A stretch of 64,000 nt of DNA. It comes from Rouxiella aceris. Lineage in GTDB: Bacteria > Pseudomonadota > Gammaproteobacteria > Enterobacterales > Enterobacteriaceae. How positions within the stretch are numbered: the first letter of the stretch is position 1; the number at the start of each line of letters is the position of its first letter. The notes below the pieces were generated by a model. That model made no database searches, was not told where the DNA came from, and worked only from the letters and a program-made list of their open reading frames with translations. The position numbers and the translations under genes are program-made. The stretch is taken from NCBI RefSeq assembly GCF_012933545.1, contig NZ_JAADJU010000005.1:1-64000 (forward strand), in the 5' to 3' direction. This document shows, in pieces, positions 1 through 10,502 of the stretch.

Positions 1-125
1 GACAAGGCGCAGGATTCCAAAGGAGGCGCGCCTTCGCCTCCTTTGGGCGGTCTGGGCCGCCGCCCAGTGAGCGCAGCGAATGCAGTTGACCTTGACCTTG
101 ACCTTGAAGTTGAAGTTGAAGTTAA
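1..125 (-). repeat. Dispersed repeat, hairpin head plus hexamer tail (copy 1)
   Basis: Positions 1-82 match the reverse complement of 40259-40341 with about one mismatch. The shared head holds a perfect 12-bp stem (arms CCAAAGGAGGCG and its complement, about 18-47), followed by a second GC-rich hairpin around 48-69. At 86-121 the head runs into six hexamers, three TTGACC and then three TTGAAG. The copy near 40 kb has the same hexamer types in a longer array. The repeat is cut by the window edge, so its full extent is unknown. In both copies the hexamer tail faces the 3' end of the neighbouring gene (pta here). Confidence 0.8.
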
Positions 126-165
126 AAACAAATTTGCAATTAAAAACCCTTCCCTATATTGCCCC

Positions 166-198
166 CAAAAAAAAACGCCACTTGATTAAGTGGCGTTT
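166..198 (-). terminator. Rho-independent terminator of pta
   Basis: An inverted repeat AACGCCACTT / AAGTGGCGTT (174-183 and 188-197, 4-base loop) is followed on the minus strand by a run of about nine T. It lies 19 bp beyond the pta stop codon, where an intrinsic terminator is expected. Confidence 0.9.
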
Positions 199-216
199 GA
201 GACTGCTTAAAAAATA

Positions 217-2379
217 TTATTTTGCAGCAACGAGCGCTTCAGCCTGTGCAGACTGGATCGCCGTCAGGGCTACGGTGTAAACGATATCGTCTACCAGTGC
301 GCCACGTGACAGGTCATTGACCGGCTTACGCATACCTTGCAGCATTGGCCCGATAGAGACCAGGTCTGCAGAACGCTGTACGGCTTTATAAGTGGTGTTA
401 CCGGTGTTCAGATCCGGGAAGATAAACACGGTAGCCTGACCAGCAACCGGTGAGTTCGGTGCCTTGGATTTGGCAACGTCTGCCATGATTGCCGCATCGT
501 ACTGCAATGGGCCATCGATGATCAGATCCGGACGTTTTTCCTGAGCCAGACGCGTTGCTTCACGTACTTTCTCAACGTCACTACCTGCACCTGAATTACC
601 GGTAGAGTAAGAAATCATCGCTACGCGAGGTTCGATACCGAAGGCTGCAGCAGAATCGGCAGACTGGATAGCGATTTCAGACAGCTGTTCAGCCGTTGGG
701 TCCGGGTTAATTGCGCAGTCACCGTAGACCAGAACCTGATCAGGCAGCAGCATAAAGAACACGGAAGAAACCAGTGAACTGCCTGGTGCCGTTTTGATCA
801 ACTGCAACGGAGGACGGATGGTGTTGGCCGTGGTATGCACCGCACCAGAAACCAGACCGTCAACTTCGCCTTTTTCCAACATCAGCGTACCCAGAACCAC
901 GTTGTCTTCCAACTGTTCGCGGGCAACAACTTCAGTCATGCCTTTGCTCTTACGCAGTTCTACCAGACGGGCAACGTACTCTTCACGCACGGCAATCGGG
1001 TCAACGATTTCAATACCTGTTCCCAGCACAATACCTTGGGAAGCGGCAACGCGGCGGATCTCTTCCGGATTACCCAGCAGCACACATTCCGCGATACCAC
1101 GTTCAGCACACAGTGAAGCGGCTTTAACGGTACGTGGCTCATCGCCTTCTGGCAGTACAATGCGTTTGCACGCTTTACGTGCCAGTTCGGTCAACTGATA
1201 ACGGAAGGCCGGAGGCGACAGACGGTGAGAACGCTCAGAGTGTGCACTCAGTGAATTGATCCAGTCCGCATTGATATGCGAAGAGACATACTGCTGGATT
1301 TTTTCTACACGCTGATGGTCGTCTGCAGGAACTTCCAGGCTGAAGCTCTGCAAGTTCAGAGAGGTCTGCCAGGTGTTGGTTTCAACGGTAAATACCGGCA
1401 GGCCGGTTTCGAAGGCGCGTGCGCACAGCTGGGCAATGCGTTCGTCAACCGGATAACCGCCAGTCAACAGGATGGCACCCAGTTCAATACCGTTCATCGC
1501 GGCCAGACAGGCAGCAACCAGCACGTCTGGACGGTCTGCTGAAGTGACCAGCAGTGAACCAGGACGGAAATGTTCGAGCATATTAGGGATGCTGCGTGCG
1601 CAGAAAGTCACTGACTTCACGCGACGAGTATTCAGGTCGCCTTCATTAACAATCTGGGCATCCAAATGCTTGGCCATGTCGATTGCGCGGGTGGCAATCA
1701 GCTCAAAGCTCCATGGAATGCAGGCCAGAACCGGGATCGGGCTGCTGGCAACCAGTTCGGCAATATCCACTTTCTTGGCGATATTGGCTTTGGTGGAATC
1801 GTCAAAAATTTCTGACAGATCCGGGCGGGTTCTGCCCAATTCATCAACCGGAGCGTTGAGTTTGTTAACAATCACGCCGGTGATGTTTTTATTTTTGCTG
1901 CCGCCGAACACGCTGCGAGCCAGATCGATACGATCTTTGATTTGCTCAGCGGAATCATTGCCTTGTGCAATAACGAAAATAATTTCGGCATTCAGCGTCT
2001 TGGCAATTTCATAGTTCAGCGCACTGGCGAACTGGTGGCTACGGGTTGATACCAGCCCTTCCACCAAAACCACTTCCGCGTTTTTGGTATTGGCGTGGTA
2101 ATTCGCCACAATCTCTTCCATCAGCACGTCTTGCTGATTGGAGCCAAGCAGGCTTTGTACATGCTTGAGCTTCAGCGGTTCAGCCGCGTTGATATTGGAG
2201 TTTGCGCGAATAATGGTCGTAGTCTGGTCAGGCACATCGCCGCCTGCGCGGGGTTGTGCAACAGGTTTGAATACGCTCAGGCTAACGCCTTTTTGTTCGA
2301 TGGCGCGAATTACGCCCAGGCTGACGCTGGTCAGACCGACGCTGCTGCCAATTGGAACCAACATAATAGTACGGGACAC
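217..2379 (-). CDS. pta: Phosphate acetyltransferase
   Basis: Cytoplasmic enzyme that interconverts acetyl-CoA and acetyl phosphate. With AckA it forms the reversible acetate pathway and sets the acetyl-phosphate pool. The 720-aa product is close to the 714 aa of E. coli. It has the long enterobacterial architecture: an N-terminal P-loop-like regulatory domain beginning [13 protein letters not shown] (about 1-220), a DRTGG-type middle domain (about 220-340) and the catalytic PTA/PTB domain (about 395-715), which includes [13 protein letters not shown]. It lies 165 bp downstream of ackA on the same strand. A terminator hairpin between the two genes suggests pta is partly transcribed from its own promoter. 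The start is the first Met of the conserved N-terminus. Confidence 0.98.
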   Translation of the reverse strand: MSRTIMLVPIGSSVGLTSVSLGVIRAIEQKGVSLSVFKPVAQPRAGGDVPDQTTTIIRANSNINAAEPLKLKHVQSLLGSNQQDVLMEEIVANYHANTKNAEVVLVEGLVSTRSHQFASALNYEIAKTLNAEIIFVIAQGNDSAEQIKDRIDLARSVFGGSKNKNITGVIVNKLNAPVDELGRTRPDLSEIFDDSTKANIAKKVDIAELVASSPIPVLACIPWSFELIATRAIDMAKHLDAQIVNEGDLNTRRVKSVTFCARSIPNMLEHFRPGSLLVTSADRPDVLVAACLAAMNGIELGAILLTGGYPVDERIAQLCARAFETGLPVFTVETNTWQTSLNLQSFSLEVPADDHQRVEKIQQYVSSHINADWINSLSAHSERSHRLSPPAFRYQLTELARKACKRIVLPEGDEPRTVKAASLCAERGIAECVLLGNPEEIRRVAASQGIVLGTGIEIVDPIAVREEYVARLVELRKSKGMTEVVAREQLEDNVVLGTLMLEKGEVDGLVSGAVHTTANTIRPPLQLIKTAPGSSLVSSVFFMLLPDQVLVYGDCAINPDPTAEQLSEIAIQSADSAAAFGIEPRVAMISYSTGNSGAGSDVEKVREATRLAQEKRPDLIIDGPLQYDAAIMADVAKSKAPNSPVAGQATVFIFPDLNTGNTTYKAVQRSADLVSIGPMLQGMRKPVNDLSRGALVDDIVYTVALTAIQSAQAEALVAAK

Positions 2380-2502
2380 GATAAACCTCTTTGACGATTT
2401 CCAGGTCGTGGCTTTGTAAGAATAGAGCTCGGGTCTTAAGCTACAAATAGATTAAGGTCATGTGAGCCAGTCGTATTCCATGGCAACGCCCGCCTGTGGT
2501 GT

Positions 2503-2532
2503 AAAAAACACTGCCAGCAGAGGCTGGCAGTG
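2503..2532 (-). terminator. Terminator-like hairpin between ackA and pta
   Basis: Perfect 10-bp arms CACTGCCAGC / GCTGGCAGTG (2509-2518 and 2523-2532) enclose the loop AGAG. On the minus strand they are followed by six T (2503-2508). It lies just after ackA and before pta, so it would end most ackA transcripts or act as a partial terminator inside the ackA-pta operon. Confidence 0.8.
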
Positions 2533-2544
2533 GAGGGGACTTAT

Positions 2545-3747
2545 TTATGCGGTCAGACGCGCGGCGTCCTGGGCAATCACCAACTCTTCATTGGTTGGGA
2601 TAACCAGTGCTTTGCGAGTGCCTTCTTTATTGATTTCACCTGAATTGCCGAAACGCGCGGCCAGGTTGCGTTCATGGTCAACTTCAAAGCCCAACAGGCC
2701 AAGTTTAGCCAGAGACAGTTCGCGAACCATTGCTGCATTTTCACCGATACCACCGGTAAAGACCACAGCGTCAAGACGACCTTCCATCAGCGAAGTATAG
2801 CCGCCGATGTATTTGGCCAGACGGTGGCAGAACACGTCCATGGCACGTTTGGCATCTTCTTTGGTGGTGTAGTTCTCTTCAACATAACGGCAATCGCTGG
2901 TCACCTGGGTCAGACCCAGCAGGCCAGACTCTTTGGTCAGCATTTTGTTGATTTGTTCAACACTCATGCCCAGGGCATCGTGCAGGTGGAAAACGATAGC
3001 CGGGTCGATATCACCACTGCGGGTACCCATTACCAGGCCTTCCAATGGGGTCAGACCCATGGAGGTATCAACACATTTACCGTTACGAATGGCGCTGACA
3101 GAACCACCGTTGCCCAGATGGCAAGTGATCAGGTTCACTTCTTCTACAGGTTTGCCAAGCATTTTGGCGGCTTCCTGAGTAACATAGAAGTGGCTGGTAC
3201 CGTGGGCACCGTAACGACGGATGTGGTGATCGGTATAAAGGTTGTACGGCAGGGCGTAGAGATAAGACTCTTGCGGCATGGTCTGATGGAATGCGGTATC
3301 AAATACGGCGACATTTTTTTCAGCCAGTTTCGGGAAGGATTTCAACGCTTCAGCGATACCAATCAGGTGTGCCGGGTTGTGCAGCGGTGCAAATGGGATA
3401 GAATCTTTGATACCCTGCAAAACTTCTTCATTAATGACAGCAGATTTTGTCAGTTTTTCGCCACCGTGAACAATGCGGTGGCCAATGGCGACCAGTTCGG
3501 CAGACAGTTCTGGCTTCTCTGCCAAAATAGTATTAACGATGTACTTCAATGCTTCGCTGTGGGCTGCTCCAGCACCTAATGCAGCTTCATGTTTAACGCC
3601 GTCCAGTTTCCACTTGATACGTGCTTCTGGAAGGTGGAAGCATTCGGACAGACCAGAGATATGCTCTTCGCCATTAACAGCATCAATGATGGCAAACTTC
3701 AACGAAGAGCTGCCACAGTTAAGAACCAGAACTAACTTACTTGACAT
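2545..3747 (-). CDS. ackA: Acetate kinase
   Basis: Makes ATP and acetate from acetyl phosphate and ADP, and the reverse. It is the second step of the Pta-AckA pathway and acts in the cytoplasm. The 400-aa length equals that of E. coli AckA. ASKHA-family motifs are present: [11 protein letters not shown] near the N-terminus, HRIVHGGE, the catalytic region [18 protein letters not shown], the phosphate-binding [19 protein letters not shown], and a C-terminal TNEE. It is the first gene of an ackA-pta pair on the minus strand, divergent from yfbV across a 449-bp gap. The weak ribosome site AGGT precedes the ATG. Confidence 0.98.
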   Translation of the reverse strand: MSSKLVLVLNCGSSSLKFAIIDAVNGEEHISGLSECFHLPEARIKWKLDGVKHEAALGAGAAHSEALKYIVNTILAEKPELSAELVAIGHRIVHGGEKLTKSAVINEEVLQGIKDSIPFAPLHNPAHLIGIAEALKSFPKLAEKNVAVFDTAFHQTMPQESYLYALPYNLYTDHHIRRYGAHGTSHFYVTQEAAKMLGKPVEEVNLITCHLGNGGSVSAIRNGKCVDTSMGLTPLEGLVMGTRSGDIDPAIVFHLHDALGMSVEQINKMLTKESGLLGLTQVTSDCRYVEENYTTKEDAKRAMDVFCHRLAKYIGGYTSLMEGRLDAVVFTGGIGENAAMVRELSLAKLGLLGFEVDHERNLAARFGNSGEINKEGTRKALVIPTNEELVIAQDAARLTA

Positions 3748-4196
3748 GGAAGTACCTATTTATTTGTGTTGGTGTCGTTGAGAAACAATACACATGGTTA
3801 ATTAATCGTCACAATCACATAAGCGTAGCGCATTATGGAGGCGGCAATTATGATTAACATCATGCCCAAGCGGGTTTGGAGGCATGACATACCTTCCGTT
3901 CTTCGAGTTGGAGGCGGTGACGATCGTCTACCCTGCTACTTATTTGAGTAAGCATCAGACGATTCGTTCCTTTACTGCCAGCCCGTTTCTTGAACGCGTA
4001 AGGTATCGTAAATGCTGCAAGACCTGTTATACCAATCGGGTCAATTATCTGTCTATACAATCTGTCTATCAGGCGCCCCTAAAGGCCGGGATAGGATACC
4101 GATAGGTTTTGATAAAAACAAAATATATTTGTATGTGATAAAATATATTTTTAGTTTTACAACTATTTTTTAAATTTTCAGAAGTTGAGGTGCACC
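3748..4196. other. Intergenic region between divergent ackA and yfbV
   Basis: 449 bp with no credible gene. It holds the ackA promoter side (about 3750-3840), an ERIC-like palindromic element (3889-4006, listed separately) and a very AT-rich stretch at 4108-4180 that is the likely yfbV promoter. Short reading frames on both strands here follow the repeat and have no ribosome sites. Confidence 0.6.
3889..4006. repeat. Diverged ERIC-like element
   Basis: A 118-bp segment with terminal inverted repeats (ATACCTTCCG at the left, CGCGTAAGGTAT at the right). Its internal pieces resemble ERIC ends: TTCGAGTTGGAGGCGG near the left and TTTCTTGAACGC near the right. Length and intergenic position fit the family, which is about 127 bp and targets TA dinucleotides. 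The centre has diverged strongly. Confidence 0.45.
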
Positions 4197-4652
4197 ATGA
4201 CGAGCAAACCATCGGGTTCTGTCGGTTGGTTTCAGGTTTTCCAACGTGGGCAGCATTATATGAAGACGTGGCCCGCTGACAAGCGCCTCGCTCCTGTGTT
4301 CCCCGAGAACCGTATCTCCACGGCAACACGCTTTGCAGTGCGGTTTATGCCGCCGGTAGCGGTATTTACTCTGGCCTGGCAAATTGCGCTGGGCGGACAG
4401 CTGGCTCCAGCCGTTGCGACCTCGATTTTTGCCTGTAGCCTGCCAATGCAGGGACTATGGTGGCTGGGACGCCGGGCTATTACGCCATTACCCCCCTCGC
4501 TGCTTGGCTGGTTCCATGAGGTACGCCATAAGTTGCTCGATGCCGGACAGGCGTTGGCTCCTCTTGAGGGGGCGCCGACCTATCAGTCACTGGCGGATGT
4601 GCTTAAACGTGCTTTTAAACAACTGGATAAAACCTTTCTCGACGATCTCTGA
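4197..4652 (+). CDS. yfbV: UPF0208 membrane protein YfbV
   Basis: A 151-aa inner-membrane protein, the same length as E. coli YfbV. Two hydrophobic segments lie in the middle (about 45-65 and 70-85) and the conserved ending [12 protein letters not shown] is present. In E. coli YfbV has been reported to help insulate the Ter macrodomain of the chromosome; no enzymatic role is known. The ATG at 4197 was chosen because GAGG lies 7 bases upstream and the product then aligns end to end with the family. An in-frame upstream ATG at 4185 has no ribosome site. It starts the run yfbV-yfbU-yfbT-yfbS. Confidence 0.93.
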   Translation: MTSKPSGSVGWFQVFQRGQHYMKTWPADKRLAPVFPENRISTATRFAVRFMPPVAVFTLAWQIALGGQLAPAVATSIFACSLPMQGLWWLGRRAITPLPPSLLGWFHEVRHKLLDAGQALAPLEGAPTYQSLADVLKRAFKQLDKTFLDDL

Positions 4653-4884
4653 GGCAGTGGCCGGGTATGCCCAACGGATATCCTGCCCTGCACGTTGCCG
4701 CTTTTTCCTTATCAGCTAAGCTTTTGTCTGGGGCAATTGGCCTTTTACCCACGGGTTAACCGCTGTTGGCAAAAGAATTCACCCCATATCCATGGTCCAA
4801 ATCAAAGAATGGTCAGCTTGGGATTTCGTCCGGGTTTGCGCTATGCCATGCTTTGCTCATTATGATTTGCTTAGGAGCTCGATA

Positions 4885-5379
4885 ATGGAAATGACCCATG
4901 CACAACGCCTGATTTTGTCTAATCAATATAAGATGATGACCCTGCTCGATCCGGACAATGCTGAACGCTATCGTCGTTTGCAAACCATTGTCGAGCGCGG
5001 CTTTGGTCTGCAAATGCGTGAACTGGATCGTGAGTTTGGCGCCCTTGCTGAAGAAACCTGCCGTACTATTATTAATATTATGGAAATGTACCATGCGATG
5101 CAGGTGTCATTTTCCAATCTGACCGACGCCGCCGGTGTGGATCCCCGTCGCGTGCAGTTCCTGGGTTTTGATGCCGCCACGGAAGCCCGCTATCTCAGCT
5201 ATGTGCGCTTTATGGTCAATACCGAAGGGCGCTATACAGATTTTGATGCCGGAACTCATGGTTTTAACGCGCAGACCAAGATGTGGGAAAAATATCAACG
5301 CATGTTGTCGGTATGGCAGGCTTGCCCGCGCCAATATCATCTTAGCGCCGTGGAAATTACCCAAATTATCAATGCCTGA
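4885..5379 (+). CDS. yfbU: UPF0304 family protein YfbU
   Basis: A 164-aa soluble, mostly helical protein of unknown function, with the same length and start ([15 protein letters not shown]) as the E. coli family member. Overexpression of the E. coli protein has been linked to cell death, but its biochemical role is not settled. The start at 4885 is supported by TAGGAG eight bases upstream; longer in-frame extensions reach back into non-conserved sequence. Only 18 bases separate it from yfbT, so the two are probably co-transcribed. Confidence 0.95.
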   Translation: MEMTHAQRLILSNQYKMMTLLDPDNAERYRRLQTIVERGFGLQMRELDREFGALAEETCRTIINIMEMYHAMQVSFSNLTDAAGVDPRRVQFLGFDAATEARYLSYVRFMVNTEGRYTDFDAGTHGFNAQTKMWEKYQRMLSVWQACPRQYHLSAVEITQIINA

Positions 5380-5397
5380 TAAATAAAGGAGTTGTCT

Positions 5398-6051
5398 GTG
5401 AAGTGTAAAGGTTTTCTGTTTGATCTGGATGGAACCTTGGTGGATTCACTGCCAGCGGTAGAGCGAGCCTGGATTAACTGGGCGCTGAGCCGGGATGTAG
5501 ACCCACAAGAGGTGTTGTCTTTTATCCACGGCAAACAGGCGATAACTTCTTTACGTCATTTTATGCCGGGTGCCAGCGAAGAGGAAATTCGGCAACAATT
5601 TCTGGTGCTGGAGCACGTCGAAGCCAATGATACCGACGGCGTGGCGGCATTACCGGGCGCTCATGACTTATTGAGTGAATTAACCCGCCTTGGGATCCCC
5701 TGGGCAATTGTGACTTCCGGATCTTTGCCGGTAGCCAGTGCACGTCACGCAGCGGCAAACTTGCCGATGCCTGAGGTGTTTGTTACCGCTGAACAGGTTG
5801 AGAAGGGCAAACCGCACCCTGAGGCTTATCTGCTGGGCGCGGCGCGTTTGGGACTGCCCGCTGCTGATTGTGTCGTGGTCGAAGATGCGCCGGCCGGTGT
5901 GCAGTCAGGTCTGGCGGCAGGTTGCAAAGTTATTGCCGTCAATGCCCCTGCTGATACGCCAAATCTTGATAAGGTGGACTTTGCCTTAAGCAGCCTGGCG
6001 GTTTTGGCGTTGAGCGTCGACGCGCAAGGCGTCACCGTTAGTTTGAAATAA
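5398..6051 (+). CDS. yfbT: HAD-superfamily sugar phosphatase YfbT/HxpA
   Basis: A 217-aa haloacid dehalogenase-type phosphatase with the nucleophile motif FLFDLDGTLVDS (Asp9 and Asp11), motif II TSG, and motif III/IV VVVEDAPAGVQSG. A cap domain lies between motifs I and II. The E. coli homologue dephosphorylates small sugar phosphates. The GTG start at 5398 is preferred because AAAGGAG lies 6 bases before it and MKCKGFLFDLDGT matches the family N-terminus. A terminator follows at 6080-6104, which closes the yfbU-yfbT unit. Confidence 0.94.
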   Translation: MKCKGFLFDLDGTLVDSLPAVERAWINWALSRDVDPQEVLSFIHGKQAITSLRHFMPGASEEEIRQQFLVLEHVEANDTDGVAALPGAHDLLSELTRLGIPWAIVTSGSLPVASARHAAANLPMPEVFVTAEQVEKGKPHPEAYLLGAARLGLPAADCVVVEDAPAGVQSGLAAGCKVIAVNAPADTPNLDKVDFALSSLAVLALSVDAQGVTVSLK

Positions 6052-6079
6052 CCCGGACCAATGTCTTGATGATTGATTA

Positions 6080-6104
6080 AACCCTGCATTTGCAGGGTTT
6101 TTTT
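6080..6104 (+). terminator. Rho-independent terminator after yfbT
   Basis: Arms AACCCTGCA / TGCAGGGTT (6080-6088 and 6091-6099) are followed by a run of T to 6104, 28 bp after the yfbT stop codon. Confidence 0.9.
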
Positions 6105-6148
6105 ATGCCATATTTTTAGAGACGTTTGCTTTGCATAGGATATTGCTT

Positions 6149-7978
6149 TTGAACGCTCAGTTGATGTGGGTACTGATATTGCTGGCCGCCGCCGTGTATT
6201 TATTTGCCAGCAACAAGATCCGGATGGATGTTGTGGCGCTGCTGGTGATTGTCGCCTTTGTGTTTAGTGGGACCCTGACCGTTACGGAGGCGTTGGCCGG
6301 ATTTAGCGATGCCAATGTTATCTTGATTGCTGCCCTGTTTGTGGTGGGGCATGGTCTGGTTCGCACCGGCGTTGCCTACCAGGTCGGTGAATGGTTAATG
6401 CGTGCTGCGGGCAACAGTGAAACCCGGATGCTGGTGCTGCTGATGCTGGCGGTTGCCGGTTTGGGCGCTTTTATGAGCTCGACCGGCGTGGTGGCCATCT
6501 TTATTCCTGTGGTTATCAGCGTGGCGGATAGAATGCAGACCTCGGTAACCCGCCTGATGATGCCTCTATCTTTTGCCGGATTGATCAGCGGCATGATGAC
6601 GCTGGTGGCGACGCCACCCAATATGGTGGTCAACAGCGAACTGCTGCGCGCAGGTTTTGCCGGCTTTGGCTTTTTCGGCGTTACGCCCATTGGCCTGGTG
6701 GTGTTGGTCTCGGGCATCGGTTATATGCTGGTGGCCCGCCGCTGGTTGGCCAACGAGCCCAACCAGCGTAAAGAAAACTGGCGGCGGCGTACTTTTCTTG
6801 ATCTGATCCGTGATTATCAACTTAGCGGTCGCGCGCGGCGGATGGCGATTCGCCCCGGTTCGCCTCTGGTCGGCCAAACGCTGGACGGACTACATTTGCG
6901 TGCGCGTTACGGCGCCAATGTGATTGGCATTGAGCGCTGGCGTAAATTCCGCCGGGTGATGATCAGTGTCACCAGCAATACAGAGCTGAAAGCGCGCGAT
7001 GTGCTGCTGATTGATATGTCGGCAGCGGAGATGACGGTACGCCAATTCTGTGCCGAGCAACAACTGGAACCTCTGGTGCTGCGCGGCGAGTATTTTTCCG
7101 GCCAGTCGCGCGATGTCGGTATGGCGGAAGTCTCACTGATCCCCGATTCCGAGCTGCCAGGTAAAACCCTGCGTCAGGTGATGTTCCGTTCGCAATATGG
7201 CTTGAATGTCGTGGGCATTCGCCGTCAGGGGCAAGCGATTGCGGGCAAACTGGTGGACGAAGAGTTAATGATTGGCGATATGCTATTGGTCGCGGGTGAC
7301 TGGAAGTTGATCCGGCAACTGCAGCAAAAAACCTATGACTTTATTGTGCTTAATCTGCCGGCAGAAGTAGATGATGTCGCACCGGCGGTCAGTCAGGCAC
7401 CCCATGCGCTTTTTTGTCTGGCGTTAATGGTGGCATTAATGCTCACCGATGGCATTCCCAATGTGCTCGCCGCGCTGATTGCCTGTCTGCTAATGGGCAA
7501 ATTCCGCTGTTTTACCGCGGAAAGCGCCTATAAAAGTATTCACTGGCCGAGTCTGATCCTGATTGTTGGCATGATGCCGTTTGCCCTGGCGCTACAAAGG
7601 ACCGGTGGCGTTGAGCTGGTGGTCAGGGGATTGATGGATATCAGCGGCGGACAGGGGCCGCGAGTGATGCTACTGAGTCTGTTTGTGCTTTGCGCGGTCA
7701 TTGGCTTGTTTATTTCCAATACCGCCACCGCCGTATTGATGGCACCGATTGCCATTGCGGCTGCGCATGAGATGGGGCTGTCCCCTTATCCCTTTATTAT
7801 GGCAGTCGCGCTTGCCGCGTCAGCCGCTTTTATGACGCCGGTCTCTTCACCGGTCAACACGCTGGTAATGGTGCCGGGCAACTACCGCTTTGCCGATTTT
7901 CTGCGCATTGGCGTACCTTTTACGCTCTGGGTTATGCTGGTTAGCGTCGTGCTGGTTCCCCTGATCTATCCGTTTTAA
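6149..7978 (+). CDS. yfbS: SLC13/anion-permease-like transporter with two RCK_C domains
   Basis: A 609-aa inner-membrane protein matching E. coli YfbS (610 aa). About five to six membrane helices come first (1-195). Two soluble TrkA_C/RCK_C-like domains follow (about 225-290 and 310-395), then a second membrane half (about 415-605) with the signature [15 protein letters not shown] and SSPVNTLVM. The substrate is unknown. The TTG at 6149 is preferred: AGGA lies 8 bases upstream and the residues after it align with the E. coli start. Other in-frame TTG codons at 6131 and 6143 are possible. The gene is convergent with yfbR, with only 30 bp between them and no obvious terminator. Confidence 0.92.
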   Translation: MNAQLMWVLILLAAAVYLFASNKIRMDVVALLVIVAFVFSGTLTVTEALAGFSDANVILIAALFVVGHGLVRTGVAYQVGEWLMRAAGNSETRMLVLLMLAVAGLGAFMSSTGVVAIFIPVVISVADRMQTSVTRLMMPLSFAGLISGMMTLVATPPNMVVNSELLRAGFAGFGFFGVTPIGLVVLVSGIGYMLVARRWLANEPNQRKENWRRRTFLDLIRDYQLSGRARRMAIRPGSPLVGQTLDGLHLRARYGANVIGIERWRKFRRVMISVTSNTELKARDVLLIDMSAAEMTVRQFCAEQQLEPLVLRGEYFSGQSRDVGMAEVSLIPDSELPGKTLRQVMFRSQYGLNVVGIRRQGQAIAGKLVDEELMIGDMLLVAGDWKLIRQLQQKTYDFIVLNLPAEVDDVAPAVSQAPHALFCLALMVALMLTDGIPNVLAALIACLLMGKFRCFTAESAYKSIHWPSLILIVGMMPFALALQRTGGVELVVRGLMDISGGQGPRVMLLSLFVLCAVIGLFISNTATAVLMAPIAIAAAHEMGLSPYPFIMAVALAASAAFMTPVSSPVNTLVMVPGNYRFADFLRIGVPFTLWVMLVSVVLVPLIYPF

Positions 7979-8008
7979 AAATGGTAATTCAGAAGATGAG
8001 ATCATTGT

Positions 8009-8608
8009 TTATAGCGGTGAATCCTGGCTGATTTCGTCGAGAGAGAGACTAAAACTGGGAATAAAGATCGCCATAAAATAGTCCATTTCCGGACTTTGCC
8101 GTTCGGCGAGGGTTTTTTCCAATCGCGCTTTGGCTAGCGTGAATTCGGTATTTCCTGCTGATAACTCTTCCAGACACTTCAGATAGGCACAGAGCGCATC
8201 GGCTTGTTTAACGGTTTTCTTTTCGTCATCACTAAAGTGATCTTCATCAATAAGTGAGCGAAAATCTTCCTGCAAGTCCTGCGGCAGCATTTCGATCATT
8301 TTCTGCTGGGCAATTTTCTCTATCTTTTTGTATTCACGAGCAATTTGCGGATTATAGTATTTGATCGGCGTTGGCATATCGCCGGTCAGCACTTCACTGG
8401 CATCATGGTACATTGCTAGCAATGCTACGCGTTCAGCGTTTAATTGGCCGTCAAATTTACGATTTTTAATCAGCGCCAGCGCGTGGGCCACAAAGGCGAC
8501 CTGCAAACTGTGTTCTGATACGTTTTCCATACGCACATTGCGCATCAGCGGCCAGCGAGAGATGAGTTTAAGACGGGAAAGGTGGGCAAAGAAATGGCTC
8601 TGGGTCAT
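8009..8608 (-). CDS. yfbR: 5'-deoxynucleotidase, HD-domain
   Basis: Removes the 5' phosphate from deoxyribonucleoside monophosphates and so affects dNTP and thymidine balance; cytoplasmic. The 199-aa product keeps the HD-domain metal ligands at the positions known from E. coli YfbR: His33 in NVSEHS, His68-Asp69 in AMYHDASE and Asp137 in KQADALC. The specificity pair Arg18-Trp19 is also present. Its promoter side faces alaA across a 581-bp gap filled by four tandem ERIC-like units, so any promoter inside the array would drive yfbR. Confidence 0.96.
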   Translation of the reverse strand: MTQSHFFAHLSRLKLISRWPLMRNVRMENVSEHSLQVAFVAHALALIKNRKFDGQLNAERVALLAMYHDASEVLTGDMPTPIKYYNPQIAREYKKIEKIAQQKMIEMLPQDLQEDFRSLIDEDHFSDDEKKTVKQADALCAYLKCLEELSAGNTEFTLAKARLEKTLAERQSPEMDYFMAIFIPSFSLSLDEISQDSPL

Positions 8609-8647
8609 AGGATCCTCAGCGGCTAGTGACAGACTGTCATTGTGGCC

Positions 8648-9181
8648 GCATGCCCTTCATCTTTCAAGCCACAGATGCGTTGGCTGCTTTCGTTCACCCC
8701 AATCACTGACTAGAGTCAGCTCATGGGGATTCGCTCAGTTGCCGCCTTTCTGTGACTCGAAATCTATTGGGCATGCCCTTCATCTTTTAAGCCGCAGATG
8801 CGTGGGCTGCTTTCGTTCACCCCAATCACTGACTGTGGTCAGAGCTCATGGGGATTCGCTCAGTTGCCGCCTTTCTGTGACTCGAAATCTATTGGGCATG
8901 CCCTTCATCTTTCAAGCCACAGATGCGTTAGCTGCTTTCGTTCACCCCAATCACTGACTGGGGTCAGCTCATGGGGATTCGCTCAGTTGCCGCCTTTCTG
9001 TGACTCGAAATCTATTGGGCATGCCCTTCATCTTTCAAGCCACAGATGCGTTGGTTGCTTTCGTTCACCCCAATCACTGACTGGAGTCAGCTCATGGGGA
9101 TTCGCTCAGTTGCCGCCTTTCTGTGACTCGAAATCTATTGGGCTTGCCCTTTATCTTTCAAGCCACAGAAAGGCAAAGGGC
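8648..9181. repeat. Tandem array of four ERIC-like units plus a partial fifth
   Basis: Units begin GCATGCCC at 8648, 8771, 8896 and 9019, with a diverged GCTTGCCC at 9142, giving periods of 123, 125, 123 and 123 bp. Each unit carries the ERIC core: CGTTCACCCCAATCACTGAC, then GTCAGCTCATGGGGATTCGC, GTTGCCGCCTTTCTG and CTCGAAATCTATTGGGC. Unit 2 has two extra bases (TCAGAGCTC). The last partial unit ends in AAAGGGCA (9174-9181), which is complementary to TGCCCTTT (9145-9152). The array fills nearly the whole gap between alaA and yfbR. Reading frames across it on the plus strand are artefacts of the repeat. Confidence 0.92.
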
Positions 9182-9189
9182 ACAGACTG

Positions 9190-10404
9190 TTACTGATGAT
9201 AGGTTTCCAGGAAGCGTCCCAGTTTACCGACGGCCATTTCCAGCTCGTCAACGCGCGGCAGGGTCACGATACGCACGTGATCCGGGTACGGCCAGTTAAA
9301 TGCCGAGCCCTGTACCAGTAACACCTTTTGCTGAAGCAGCAGATCGAGCACCATTTTCTGGTCGTCGTGAATGTTAAAACGTTTGGCGTCGATTTTCGGG
9401 AACATATACAACGCGCCGCGCGGTTTCACGCAGGAGACCCCCGGGATCTGATTGATCAGTTCCCAGGCCTTATTACGCTGTTCATACAAACGGCCACCGG
9501 GTTGGATAAATTCGCTGATGCTCTGATAGCCACCAAGTGCCGTCTGGATGGCATGCTGCATGGGGACATTGGCACACAGACGCATCGAGGCAAGCATTTC
9601 CAGCCCTTCGATATAGCCTTTGGCGTGTTTTTTCGGCCCGTTAATTACCATCCAGCCCTGGCGGAAGCCCGCCACGCGGTAGGTTTTTGACAGGCCATTA
9701 AAGGTGACGGTTAATAAATCCGGGGCCAGCGAGGCAATAGAAATATGCTGCGCATCATCATAGAGGATCTTGTCGTAGATCTCGTCAGCGAAGATGATCA
9801 GATTGTGTTCACGGGCTAACTTGACGATTTCCATTAACAGCGCTTCGCTGTAAACCGCACCGGTCGGGTTGTTGGGATTGATGATCACGATCCCGCGCGT
9901 GCGTGGGGTGATTTTAGCGCGGATATCATCAAGATCCGGGAACCAGTCCGCTTCTTCGTCGCAAAGGTAATGCACAGCGTTACCCCCGGAAAGGGAAACG
10001 GCGGCGGTCCATAAAGGATAGTCAGGTGCCGGAACTAGCATTTCGTCACCGCTGTTAAGCAGTGCCTGCATAGATTGCACAATCAGCTCCGAAACGCCGT
10101 TGCCGATATAGATATCTTCCACGGTCATATCGCGCATATCTCGCGCCTGGTAGTGCTGCATGATGGCTTTACGCGCGGTAAACAGACCTTTTGAATCACA
10201 GTAGCCCTGGGCGGTGGGCAAATTGCGGATAACGTCGACCAAAATTTCATCAGGCGCATCAAAACCAAAAGGGGCAGGGTTACCAATATTCAGCTTAAGA
10301 ACTTTGTTGCCTTCTTCTTCCAAACGCTTGGCTTCTTTCAGCACCGGCCCGCGGATGTCATAGCAAACGTTATCCAGCTTGTGGGATTTTTCAATGGGGG
10401 ACAT
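9190..10404 (-). CDS. alaA: Glutamate-pyruvate (alanine) aminotransferase
   Basis: PLP-dependent class I aminotransferase that makes alanine from pyruvate and glutamate (AlaA/YfbQ family). The 404-aa product fits the E. coli length of 405. The PLP lysine lies in FNGLSKTYRVAGFR (about residue 240), with NPNNPTG about 60 residues before it and ADEIYDKILYDD between. The start at 10404 (MSPIEKSHKLD) matches the family; the frame continues 29 codons upstream without conserved sequence. It is divergent from lrhA across about 1 kb. Confidence 0.97.
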   Translation of the reverse strand: MSPIEKSHKLDNVCYDIRGPVLKEAKRLEEEGNKVLKLNIGNPAPFGFDAPDEILVDVIRNLPTAQGYCDSKGLFTARKAIMQHYQARDMRDMTVEDIYIGNGVSELIVQSMQALLNSGDEMLVPAPDYPLWTAAVSLSGGNAVHYLCDEEADWFPDLDDIRAKITPRTRGIVIINPNNPTGAVYSEALLMEIVKLAREHNLIIFADEIYDKILYDDAQHISIASLAPDLLTVTFNGLSKTYRVAGFRQGWMVINGPKKHAKGYIEGLEMLASMRLCANVPMQHAIQTALGGYQSISEFIQPGGRLYEQRNKAWELINQIPGVSCVKPRGALYMFPKIDAKRFNIHDDQKMVLDLLLQQKVLLVQGSAFNWPYPDHVRIVTLPRVDELEMAVGKLGRFLETYHQ

Positions 10405-10502
10405 AGTCAATGTTAACCTTTTGCGGTAAAGCTTGTTCTTTCCCTGGAAGAGATACCGTAGAACATAGCGAAGCGGACAATTTACTCTCAAGGCGGGGGA
10501 TT

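Noticed and set aside
80..280. 66-codon frame at the left edge
   Set aside because: It runs through the hexamer tail, the pta terminator and antisense pta.
2674..3579. 301-codon plus-strand frame opposite ackA
   Set aside because: Antisense shadow of ackA with no family features.
6062..6078. GTCTTGATGATTGAT before the yfbT terminator as a further trace of the terminator-associated repeat
   Set aside because: Only about 12 bases resemble one end and the other end is missing, so the match is too short to claim.
8648..9181. CRISPR array
   Set aside because: Repeats are about 124 bp, contiguous and without unique spacers, and no cas genes are present.
8361..9196. Long plus-strand frames over the ERIC array with repeating Cys-rich peptide units
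   Set aside because: They are translations of the tandem repeat and antisense yfbR; the unit period and lack of ribosome sites show they are not genes.
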